Assembly: GCA_002633005.1 (NCBI GenBank)
Contig: NMRA01000013.1
Coordinates: 508,347-572,346 of the forward strand
Origin: Phoronis australis
Lineage: Eukaryota; Phoronida; Phoronidae
DNA length: 64,000 bases
Reading direction: 5' to 3'
The translations under genes and the position numbers were made by a program. The notes beneath the pieces were generated by a model. It was not told the origin of the DNA. It searched no databases and was given only the letters and a program-made list of their open reading frames with translations. Of this stretch, positions 1 through 10,122 are shown one piece after another (positions within the stretch are counted from its first letter, which is position 1; the number at the start of each line of letters is the position of its first letter).

Positions 1-690
1 ACGTAATTGGTTCAGATTTCACCAAGAGACTCACTTTTTCACGACACCACAGAGGGCGCATTAGGCAGGAGTTAATTACCATTCATGGTAGAATAATTTA
101 CAATATCAGTTGGAAGTGCATTAGTTTAACTTCTCCGCTAATTTGGAAATTAAAATCAAACTGATGATGATCGCCCATTTTCATACATACAAAATACCAG
201 TATCATGACAAAAAAGCTGGCTTTGTAAAATCTCACAAACTTTGGACAAAAACGATTGCTAAAATTGATTTTTTTTCTGTATTCAAAGATTTCTAATATT
301 GTTGTGAGCGCTCATAACGTCAAATGGCAGCTGTGGTATAGAATGTTAAACAATAAATCATTCATGTGACACTGCTTGTTCTTTATAAAAAGGCTTATTT
401 GTCTGACATTCTGTGCCCTCAATTGGTGAAATTTTACAAATTGGTTTGATCCAAGTGACAGAGCTGTCATGAACAAGAAATAGTGACTATCCATTGGGTA
501 ACAGGGAACAATTTTTTAAAAACTCAAAAGGTTGACAGAACTTTCAGCAGTATAGACCAGAAGAAACAAAGTTAAATGTACCCGATGACCGGCAAGCCAC
601 TACTCTGTCTAAATTTGTTGCGTAGGTACTAAAAATTCACAAAGGAAACCTAGACAAAGCCCTGGGCACAACATCTCTTGACCTACACAC
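1..690. other. No gene recognised
   Basis: AT-rich noncoding DNA. Short open frames here show no protein-like pattern. Confidence 0.5.
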
Positions 691-734
691 GTGTATCTCT
701 GTATCTCGTGTATCTCTGTATCTCGTGTATCTCG
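691..734. repeat. 17-bp short tandem repeat, 2.5 copies
   Basis: Unit GTGTATCTCTGTATCTC at 691, 708 and partly 725. Confidence 0.85.
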
Positions 735-1724
735 CACATCTTTATCTCTTGCCTTTTCTGCATTCAACCAAAACATACAACAGTCCAGACTACAGGTTCA
801 TGCAAGAACCACAACGCCATGACGAAGTAAATATGGTATTTCCTATTCACACCACAGCCCATTTCCCCACAATTAAAAACTTGATATCAAAACACAATCA
901 CTAAGGCAGGATATTGAACAAATAATCCTAATTTTTGCTCTCTCCACACTGCCACACTTCCTTTGTCAACCCACTCTATATCTTCAGCTGAGCGTGTATA
1001 ACAAATTTTATTGAATCTTGACTATAAGGTTCCCAGTGTTTTCCACCTCCACTACCCCAAATATGACAAAGGAAGAGGAATAAAAAATAGTATAATATCA
1101 TAGCACCAATATATTCCTTAGCAATAGTCCAACACCTGATATTTCAATGTCGTGTTTCATCAAGAGAGTGATGGAGTCTTGCACATACAAAAACCTGAGA
1201 CTATATGGGAATGAATTTTGTAAACCAATAAAAAAGCCCCATTCACACTCTGACTACATAGGGTGCAGACAGGCATTCTGGATCATTTTCAATCTAAAGT
1301 CGTATGTAAAGCTATGGACGAGATAGTGATTTAAAAAACGTGTACCAAAAACCGTGTGTCGACAGGGCATAAGACTGTAAGGTAATAAAAATATCCTGCT
1401 TCATTAAAAAGTCAAACTTGAACACGAGTCTTTAAACACAAAATTCTACCAGAACTATTCCATAATTTTTTTTTACCACACTCATGAGTCAGGCTAGTAG
1501 TTCACTCAACACCGTGTGTATTTATATCATAAGCAGAATTCAACATGGCCGACAGCCTAGAAAAACATGCCTATTATCTCACACTCACACCTTGTTTAAT
1601 TAGTCATTCAATACCTAAAACACCCTTCTACTCCAATTACATTTGCCATGCATGTAAAGTACATTTGGAAGGGAAAAGATGGACTGTTCTCAACATGAAA
1701 AAGCAAACTAATGGTAACCTGAAC
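735..1724. other. No gene recognised
   Basis: Noncoding AT-rich sequence. The plus frame at 1545-1733 has no recognisable features. Confidence 0.45.
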
Positions 1725-1900
1725 ACTGCCTAAATCTATGACATTTTGCTAAAACTCTAACAAAGCTTGCTGTGCCATGTGTCCCACCAATGAGCTATAC
1801 CAGGACTGCCTAAATCTATGACATTTTGCTAAAACTCTAACAAAGCTTGCTGTGCCATGTGTCCCACCAATGAGCTATACCAGGGGTATAGCTCATTGGT
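1725..1900. repeat. Perfect 80-bp tandem duplication followed by a 16-bp inverted copy
   Basis: 1725-1804 and 1805-1884 are identical. The last part of copy 2 (1866-1881, ACCAATGAGCTATACC) is repeated in inverted orientation at 1885-1900. Confidence 0.95.
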
Positions 1901-2639
1901 CCCACCAACCAAAAGTATTTCAATGTTATCTAACACTGAATTTATATTCAGGGTAATACTGAACTCTTACAGAGTTCAAGAAACCTTTTGTGAAGTGATC
2001 CAGCATAAAACTGACCCACATCCTGTTTACTGTTGAGGAAATGGAAAGCAAAAACAACACCACTATCCACCCATGGTTTCCATGGCAACAGATTCTAGAT
2101 GTTTCTATCTAACCACCAATAAATGACCAATAAATGGTTTTCGCGAAGACCAGCAGTGTTGACTTCAGAATAGCTTCAAAAACAACAGCTCCACGAGCAA
2201 AACGTGCGTGGAATTTAGTCGGGCTGATGATCAATAACAAAATCGATAACCATAGATTGACACCATTTGCAGATGAGTTTATAGGGGAGAACATTATACT
2301 ACCAACATGTATCAAGTTGTAAAATTGTGAAAACAACAGACTAATGGCTAAATAAGATGGCCTACATGTATTGCCCTAATTGTCTCCCTATTAAATGTTA
2401 TAGACATTTCTATACCTTCATTCTAAGCTGGCTGGTGTGTGAAGTTGCACACCACAGGTCCTTATACAACAATATTGCCTTCCTATCACATCATCTGGGC
2501 ATCACTATGAGCTAATCTGGTTACACAGTGAAAAGTTAAAAATTGCCAGTGGGGCTCCTAACCACAACTGTCAATACGCAGGACCAAATCAACATGTCGT
2601 GTACTTAGCTAAATATCTAGAAAACTGTAGATTCTAAAC

Positions 2640-2960
2640 CAGTAAAAGTATATATTATCAGATAGAGGAAACATTTTTGACTTTGAAACACTTTGTCAAT
2701 AATTGGGTCACGTGACAATTCTTTTTTGGTAACGTTAGCAAAAAGAAAGCTGTACTGATGGCAAAACAACAGTATAGACAACATGATCAAATTTCACTTG
2801 ATTATGAAATCTCAGAAACGCTGTTTCAGTTGTCTACATCATCCCATTGTTTTCATTTACTGTAACTTTGAATCCGATCAGCCATTTCTGAAGTATCATG
2901 TTCCAAAGTCAGTCAACTGTGGCCGTTGTTCTAGAGTCTTAGATCACCTTAAGCTTCCTC
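2640..2960. repeat. Dispersed repeat family R-A, inverted copy
   Basis: Shares with other copies a core reading (this orientation) GTCACGTGAC, then a T-rich stretch, TTAGCAAAAAG, GCAAAACAACAGTAT and CATGATCAAATTTC. Related copies lie near 4440-4830, 17400-17765, 31070-31470, 40850-41330 and 47190-47420. Limits are approximate. Confidence 0.6.
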
Positions 2961-3620
2961 AGAAAACATAATAATGTTCTACTCCCATATACCACACCTT
3001 TAAATTGATATCTTTGCATACTAATTGCCGATGCAAAGAAGGCAGACTTTTAGTCAGGAGGCATCTCAGGTACAAATTACCCACAAAATCGAATTGTATA
3101 TCGTGACAAGCCAAGTACTCTCCATGTGGGCGTTTCCCACAAAACACTCCGCGTACTCGCCAACGGAGTACTGAATAGGCGGATGAGTATTTCCTTAATT
3201 ACCCGTGAAATGAACACAACTACTTAGGATTAGATAAATCAACCGGATGACAAACATCTCGACAAGTATCTGTTAACGCGATGAGTTTCAATTCCGCACG
3301 ATAAGATCAATTTCTTTAATTGTAGAAATCCAGAGCATTAGCTAATTGATCAAAAACAATCATTTTGATTGATTAAGAAAAACAGCGAAGGCAGATGATG
3401 CGATTTCCATCTGATACAACGGTCAATTCCAGAAAAATGGACACCTGGTCACCCATCATCAGCACAAGAGTACATTCACAGCCATAACCACAACTCAAGG
3501 AATACATTTTCAGCTCAAAATATCATATCTGCTGACACACATGATATCACAACTTCCAAGGAAGATAATGCACTAAAACGTCACCAATTTGGGACATACT
3601 ATGGCGGACAAGTGAATATA
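2961..3620. other. No gene recognised (3' flank of the unrecognised gene)
   Basis: Noncoding. If the proposed last exon is wrong, the true 3' exon or UTR of the minus-strand gene could fall here. Confidence 0.4.
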
Positions 3621-3626
3621 TTTATT
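3621..3626 (-). terminator. Possible polyadenylation signal of the unrecognised gene
   Basis: Minus-strand AATAAA 56 nt past the proposed TGA. It fits the proposed last exon but such hexamers are frequent in AT-rich DNA. Confidence 0.28.
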
Positions 3627-3681
3627 TTTTTCGCTAAGCGGCGGTAAGTTGGTCCAGCACCCAGTAAATGCGTTGTCAGCA

Positions 3682-3719
3682 TCACAGCTGCCACCAGACA
3701 AAGTATTGAAAAACTGTAC
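3682..3719 (-). CDS. Unrecognised gene, possible last exon
   Basis: After acceptor gtgcag the phase 1 frame reads GTVFQYFVWWQL then TGA at 3684-3682. An AATAAA follows on the minus strand at 3626-3621. Only phase, acceptor and a downstream polyadenylation hexamer support it. The true last exon could lie further 3'. Confidence 0.28.
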
Positions 3720-6700
3720 CTGCACATTCACAGCAATTTTATGAACCGTGGAAAAATGAAAAAAGGTCAATTTTCACATTTTTAAAATTTTTTCCAAAGT
3801 TGGTGAGACTTTACTGCACTGTGGAAGCAAGACAAGGCCAGAGATTGCCCTGTCTTGGAATTCACTTCTCATTTTTTCAGATCATATTAAATTACAGTAC
3901 TTCTTTAGTCAATAAGTACACAATATGGTGGACACGTGCATATTGTGTAGGATCACATCAACAAAACCAATAAAATTTGACTCCATTGCCAATATGGTTT
4001 ATACAGAGGATCTGTCACAAGACAATATCAGGTGAAAATTTGATTATTTGTCCCAGGTAACCAGCCTTCAAAAAAGGTACGTTTGACATTTATTTGTGTG
4101 CAGAGTATCTAAAGAATTGCAGTAAACGACTGATTACTCACCTTTCATTTTTGTTTGTAAAAAGCCTTGTTTACTGTCGACCCCGTCGAGAAGGGAAGGA
4201 GTGTGTTTGTATTCTGTGACTGAAACAAACATGAGAATAGGTGAGATTGTTATGCCAACAGTACGGACAGCAGACATTTTAACTATTCGTTCAACATTCT
4301 AATCGTTCTGTAAGCTACAGAAAAGGCAGATCTAGGAGGGCATAGGGGGGCAAAGTCTGAAGGAGAGGCGTTCGCAATAGCCCAAAAGTATTACGGTGCA
4401 CTTTTGGTCAAGACTAGATCCCCTAAATCTGACCATTGCTGGCCTCATTAAGGTTTTGTAGGTCAACACAGTGATCATATGCATATTAAACGTTCAGATA
4501 CGATCAAAATGCTGTTAAGAAGTTTTTTACATGTTCCGCTTTTGTATGATTGGTTATTAAAAAAATTGGGATTTTCATAATTTTCATGGAAAAACTCAAA
4601 AGTTGAATGAAACGAAAATGAAATGATAATTTAGGAAAACTGCAAAAGCATTTTATCAAACAGGTTGTTGATAGTGTTGTTTAGCTAAGGATGTACCTCT
4701 TTTTTTGCTAAATTTTACTAAAAAGACATGGTCATGTGACCCAATTAATGGAAGGTCAATAAAAAGCCAAAAATCAAATTCTTAAGACTTTCTACTTTCA
4801 CAAAATATACACTTTTTACAGATTCAATTTGTACGTTTTGTACATATTTGGCTATTAAATACAGACTTGTGGATAACATCCATAATAACTTAAATAGATC
4901 AATTCAAATGCGAGAAACAAAAAATCTTGACGATTTGATTGACTCACCTTTCATTTTTGTTTGTAAAAACTCATTACTCAGACACATCTTTTTCTCCATG
5001 CCTTCACGTGGCGATGGTGTATGTCTGTACTCTGTAACCATAGACACAAAATCAATGAACTGGTGGAAGATTTGAACAATCATTCAGACTTGGGGTCTGT
5101 TTTATACAGAAATTTGGTCCGACGCCTCCATATCACACAATTCCATAAAGGTTTAGCCATGTAATGATACGCATATCTTAGCCTAGAAATAATTTAAAGA
5201 AATTAGTGTGGAGTGCAAGAACAAATTTTTGACATAAAGACACTTTGCATGAAACAGTTCCCTGAACTTGTACATTAGGTACATACGCTCTTCAATTCAG
5301 CAACCATGTGACATTGTACACGTCAAATTTGTCAAAAAAGTAACATGTGTGAGAAAATCTGACTCCATCATCAGCACGTTCGTTGTAAAACGAAAGTAAG
5401 CAAAATCTTCTGCAATTAATGAAATTACAATCAAATTTCAAAAAACGACAAAACTATAACAAGAGAGAAATATCAATCACTCCTCACAAGGTAGGCTTTG
5501 AGCCTTTATTGAAGCTTCACATCATAGCAGTCAGCACTGAACATCTATATTACAATAAGAGATAAATGAAGACAAAGGCCGCCCACCAGCAGTGACTACA
5601 ATAATTACTCTACACTTGCCATTGATTTGCGCAATCACAGGACCTAACAGGCTTAAAAACACTTATACATAGACGTGTGTGGGCGAGGATGCTGTTATCT
5701 GAAGAGTTGATTATGGAACATTTTTAAAAATAATCCCACTGTTTCAACAACTGTACGTGTCTCAGCAGGGTATGGATGCCTCAAGTGACACTATCGCCAT
5801 TTTGAATCTCCTATAATGGTTCCAAATATTTCCCACAACAAAAGCATCAAAATGAGATAATTATGATCGTTGTGGTTTCCCCCTATAAAAATGAAAGTAA
5901 CTGAAGCTCAGCCTCACCAGTTAACTTGGTTTGTAGTTCGCCGCCAACAGATGGCGACACATCATGAGGTGACGGCGTGTGTCTGTAGTCTGGTACTGAA
6001 AAGAACATGAACATCATAAAATGAGAATCCTACTTTTGAACAGCTAATAGAGCTATTCCCACTTTAAATAAATGCATTAATTAACTTTAGTTCTGAGCTC
6101 AGTGGAGCCAACTACATAAATTATGTTAATGAACATGAGATCTAATGCCTCTTGCCGCTTTCTGGGTTATGTATATTCATTGTATTCTGAAGATTTCGTA
6201 ATAAACATTAAAAAAAAAACATGAGAAATCGAATGGTAAAGATTTGCAAAAATTAACGCCGATTTGCAAAAATTTGACAGTAAGTAAATCGAATTGCTAT
6301 TGTTTGTCATATTCGTATCATATACCAGTGAGGTGCTTGTTTTCTGTCTTGCCAACAAATTACATAGAGTAGGTCTAAACAACGATGAGTGAAAACATCC
6401 AACAAACCTTTTGTTTGTAAGAATGTGTTGCTGGGACAATGTCGTTTCACCAACGGCTCCTCAGTCGCTAACATTCCGTTTGTCAGGTATTGTCGTTTAC
6501 GTAGACTGTCGTCATGAGGTGAAGGAGAATGTCTATAATCTGAAAAAAATAAAAGACAAGTCATAAGTAGAAATATGTAAGAACGATGCAGGACATTTCA
6601 GGGTCAAGGTACACCTGGAAAACACTCAGTTAGTCAACAGTATTACACCATGCCATACTCAATCATTCTTTATAGTTCTGCAGGGCACTGTTTTGTATTA

Positions 6701-8620
6701 TGCAGTGTAATGTACTTTGGAAGTATCGTATTATTCGACATTGGCCCATTTGTACTGTATTGCACTGAACTGCACTACACTACGCAGTACTTTGAAGTAC
6801 CGCACAGTACAGCACTGCAATGTATAGTGCTACTGCAGTACTAAGTTGTACTAACTCCACTGCTATGTACTGTGTCACAAAGCTATATAAATTTCTAACA
6901 CACCTGCTGCCTTTGCCTGTAAAAAGTCTGTGTTAGAACACTGCTGTTTACTTGATGGTCTGTTGCCTGTTATTGAATTGTGCCGGTATTCTGAAAAAAA
7001 AAACAGAAAAACAATATGTAAGAACCCTTGTCATAAAAAAACATTACAAAGCAGAGAAAGCGATGCACAAAATGAATCCAAAATTCTGAATGTAGATTAC
7101 GAAGACTGATAGCATTGTTGTGAACCTTAAAATTGTGAGAGCAGTGAAACAGGAGAGTACTTATATATCATTGTTTGATGCATTCCTAAAAGTTTTACAT
7201 AAAAGACGAGATCTACAGTAAATTGAAAAGTCCTCAAACAGCATACTTTGTGAAACCTTGAATCTCAACAAGAGTTGTTTTTAAATGGAAAAGAACAATA
7301 TCAGTTTAACTTGATGAAAATTTAAGGTTAGTAATCCCGTAAAAATGACTGAGATTTCAAGTACTGTTGACTAATCAAAACAGACTTCCAAACTTGATAT
7401 TTTTACATACCTGCCAAGCTTTCCATAATTTCAAGCTTCATCAGAGCGACCGTGAAATCAACTGAAACAATTTTAAATGAATAAATTAAATCCAATTTAT
7501 CATTAATTCAGAATTTCCAAAAAGATTAAAAAGCGAATTATCTGATTCAGCACTTCCTCAAATACTGAAGTGTCTCTCGCTAGACAAAAATTACACCTGT
7601 CTGTATTCTAATAACTGTAATGCATGCCACTCCAAGAGCTCATGCTATACACCACTAGCACAAATGAAACCATAGTAGTAATTATGACAGCTCTTGATAA
7701 CTGCTCCAAACTTTAAGTCTGGTTATATAACAGATTTCCCTCACAAAAACCAAAGCTTGTGTCCACACCATCTAAACCTGATAATCATTACCAATCACAC
7801 CAACAGTTGTAAAACTGCTACTTACATCAACTTGCTCCAGAAGAACGGGAGCTTCAAACAACAATATCAAACTATCACAGGGTGTTGTATTGAAAACAGG
7901 AACCCCGGAGTAAAACAGATATCATGGAGTCAAAATCAGACTCCCGCACCTTCAAAACAGCTAACCAGTCCAAAAAACAGGAACACGATCTTAAAACAAG
8001 AGTACCGGGGAGCGGACAGGAAACCCCGGGGATCGAAAAAAATTGTCTCCAAGACTACACCAGTAAGGTGATGTCATACTTTTCATTCCTACAAATGTCA
8101 GGCCATCAATCCTGCACAAAATTCACATCAAGTGTTGAACAATTCCAGGAATTCTAAATGGATCACTTATGCACTGAGCAAAGACAACAAAAACACTGAT
8201 GCATATTTACTAGAACAGACCAATAGAGTGTGATGAAATGAGGTCGTGCGGAGGTTACCAGGTCATGAGATAGAGTATGGATGCAACTTAAAATCAAGGA
8301 AATGAACTCCTTATTTATAATTATACTTCACTTAAGTTGATGTCGAACAAAAACAGCTGATTAAAGATGGCGTACTTGTTCATTTTACATCTACTTAGCG
8401 TTTAACTTTCTCTTCAGTAACAAAAACTGGTCCACATTAATAGAATCAGAAAAGACAAAACAGAATACATACCTATAATTGCCATAGTTCTTGTAACAAC
8501 ACTGTAAAACTCCGAACTAATGGTCCAATCATCTAATTGACAAGCTGACTTAACAGTTATCAAGCTAGGAATAACGGCAGATTGGCGCCAAAACACTTTA
8601 TTAGTTTTAACAGATGACAT
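3682..8620 (-). CDS. Unrecognised gene with five tandem-duplicated cassette exons (about 229 aa)
   Basis: Proposed exons (minus): 8620-8473, 7461-7411, 6990-6904, 6539-6408, 5995-5918, 5031-4948, 4219-4142 (or 4213-4142), 3719-3682. All internal junctions are phase 1 with AG/GT borders, giving one open frame of 230 codons using the shorter form of exon 7. The N-terminus (about 66 residues) contains WRQSAVIPSL and RTMAIIVDFTVALMKLEIME and is moderately hydrophobic. Residues from about 67 to 216 are five copies of a module beginning [DE]Y[RK]H and ending LQ[TA]K. The modules are Ser/Pro rich, with repeated TPSP or SPSP that could be proline-directed phosphorylation sites. I see no known domain. 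The central five exons are well supported by mutual similarity; the first exon is fair and the last is weak. Function unknown. Confidence 0.6.
4142..4219 (-). CDS. Unrecognised gene, cassette exon E
   Basis: 78 nt (or 72 nt from 4213), phase 1 to 1. It contains EYKHTPSLLDGVDS and GFLQTKMK. Tandem acceptors tttcag|TCACAG|AA allow inclusion or loss of two residues. Donor AAAG|gtgagt. Confidence 0.72.
4440..4830. repeat. Dispersed repeat family R-A, direct copy
   Basis: Contains GACATGGTCATGTGACCCAA at 4724-4743, shared with 41230-41249, plus flanking similarity. It lies in the intron between cassette exons D and E. Confidence 0.65.
4948..5031 (-). CDS. Unrecognised gene, cassette exon D
   Basis: 84 nt, phase 1 to 1. 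It contains [E]YRHTPSPREGMEKK and SNEFLQTKMK. The 3' end of this exon with its donor (positions 4944-4967) is almost identical to that of the next copy, indicating a recent duplication. Donor AAAG|gtgagt. Confidence 0.74.
5918..5995 (-). CDS. Unrecognised gene, cassette exon C
   Basis: 78 nt, phase 1 to 1. It contains DYRHTPSPHDVSPSVGG and ELQTKLT. An alternative in-frame acceptor 6 nt downstream (TACCAG|AC) would drop two residues. Donor ACTG|gtgagg. Confidence 0.72.
6408..6539 (-). CDS. Unrecognised gene, cassette exon B (longest copy)
   Basis: 132 nt, phase 1 to 1. It starts [D]YRHSPSPHDDS and ends SNTFLQTK. A central insertion of about 16-18 residues rich in basic residues (LRKRQYLTNG, VKRHC) is absent from the other copies. 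Acceptor tttttcag, donor AAAG|gtttgt. Confidence 0.72.
6620..6890. repeat. Low-complexity stretch rich in CAGTA/TACTG
   Basis: Many short direct and inverted CAGTA, GTACT and TGCA words between cassette exons A and B. It looks like a degenerate simple repeat. Confidence 0.5.
6904..6990 (-). CDS. Unrecognised gene, cassette exon A
   Basis: 87 nt, phase 1 to 1. The copy reads [E]YRHNSITGNRPSS at the start and DFLQAKAA at the end. It is the most diverged copy: NSIT replaces TPSP and QAK replaces QTK. A long T-rich polypyrimidine tract precedes the acceptor. Confidence 0.65.
7411..7461 (-). CDS. Unrecognised gene, exon 2
   Basis: 51 nt, phase 1 to 1, encoding DFTVALMKLEIMESLA. Acceptor gtttcag and donor GCAG|gtatgt are good. 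It joins in phase to the cassette exons and looks like an amphipathic helix. Confidence 0.55.
7462..8472 (-). other. Intron 1 of the unrecognised gene
   Basis: Contains plus-strand open frames (7694-8157) with no domain, best explained as chance. Nothing else recognised. Confidence 0.45.
8473..8620 (-). CDS. Unrecognised gene, exon 1 with start codon
   Basis: ATG at 8620 is preceded in frame by TAA, and a cag acceptor lies 8 nt upstream, so an upstream untranslated exon is possible. It encodes 49 residues starting MSSVKTNKVFWRQSAVIPSL. Donor ATAG|gtatgt leaves G, which joins TT of the next exon (Val). The phase fit and good donor support it; there is no homology evidence. Confidence 0.5.
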
Positions 8621-9910
8621 TTACTCAACTGTATCACTGATATAAGTCAAGTCAGCCAATCGCTAATCTAAATAACATTTTTTTATCAGAAACACATCAC
8701 AATACTTCTCATCTGTCAATATCTGACGCAATGTTCTTGTATTCAAACATAACTGAACTAAGGGTGGACCATCTTCATAGCTAGATTAGAGGAACTCCAG
8801 ACAGCAAATTACTGTGGTTACCCATATATCATGTGTAGGGCATCAACCAATGACAAATTCGAAAGCCGTCTAGTTACAAAGACACTGAGAAGGACACCCC
8901 AAAACCATTATTCCTTCCTGAAGACACAAGATAAGATTCACTACATCAACTATTTGTTACACGAGTTTTATCACAACACGGCCATCTCTAAAATTCTGAC
9001 GGCCACACGCAATGCTATCCAATGAACAAACAACACAAAACAAAGCTCATAATCACTTTAATTATTAGAAATATTCCATAATAAGACCTCAGCTCTAGAA
9101 CGGATCTGGTGAACTTTTCATGGAACTGGCAATTTGCTGCATGCAATTATTGATCTGAGAGTGATAACATTAAAGGAAATTGTTGAGAAAATTTGATAAA
9201 AGCCTCGGGAAGCTATTTGGAACAGACTTAAGATTTCCTGCATAGCTGAAGGGGAAAAATCTATAGTTAAGGACACTAGACGGCACACAAATGGAATTTA
9301 ATTTTGTAAAATTTCTCAACACAAGTTAATTTTTAAGAAAGTTTTATTTCATTTTCAGCACGATTTATGACAAACTGGTATAATTTTGAACATTTACTAC
9401 GATGCAGTAAACCTTTCCAAATTAGAAAAATGACAATTTAAACACTTCTTCAAACAAAAAATTCTTGCTGTATGTCTTCTAAAATTCTCCATTTGCAGTC
9501 ATCTCAGTGACCCTGAACTGACCTTGAAAATGGACAAAGAATGGCAGCTTCACTATGACTGACTATGAACCAGTCCAAAATGTTCAACTGCTTTACAGCA
9601 GCTGAGCACAGTTTCAGAGCAGACATTGGTGTGCCATAAACAAAACTCATCAAATAATTCCAGGAATTCCTCCAGCCTGCTGGGCTGGAGCAATTTGGCT
9701 GACTGAGCTCAGTTCATTGTCTTGGAGATTTGATCTCTGAAGACCTCACACATGCACCCCATTAAAACACTTACCACAAATTCCATGAACCTGCTTCAGT
9801 CAATACCTAACTCTAAATTCTTATAACTCTAAATTCTAACCTTTTCCCCTGTGTAACACTATCAGTCCTGAGACTGCAAGGAACCTTTTGAAGTTAGAAA
9901 ACAGGAATCT
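8621..9910. other. No gene recognised; possible upstream region of the unrecognised gene
   Basis: AT-rich noncoding DNA. No clear TATA box or CpG-rich promoter was seen next to 8620. Confidence 0.4.
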
Positions 9911-9911
9911 A

Positions 9912-10122
9912 AGGTAAAATCTCACCAATTAAGACACTGTAGTAGACAAGTGAAATTTTCTTTTTTCATTTTTTTCACAAAAGATATAAATGAAGCCCTA
10001 AAAAGTTTATTAGCTACACGCCATCAAATAATGTTATGAAAAATTACGTAAATTTTCAACAATAAATGAAAAAAGGTTGATTTTGGCAATTAATTTTGTC
10101 CAAAATCTGTGAGACTTTACCA
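9912..10122. mobile_element. Possible MITE with terminal inverted repeats
   Basis: Starts GGTAAAATCTCACCAATT and ends with the imperfect inverse AATCTGTGAGACTTTACC, about 210 bp and noncoding. Similar 'caatt..gtccaaa..tgagactttac' ends occur near 3760-3815 and 32620-32655, so it is a family. Confidence 0.55.

Noticed and set aside
7694-8157. Plus-strand frames of 125 and 77 codons
   Set aside because: Lie in an intron of the minus-strand gene, overlap each other in different frames, and show no domain.
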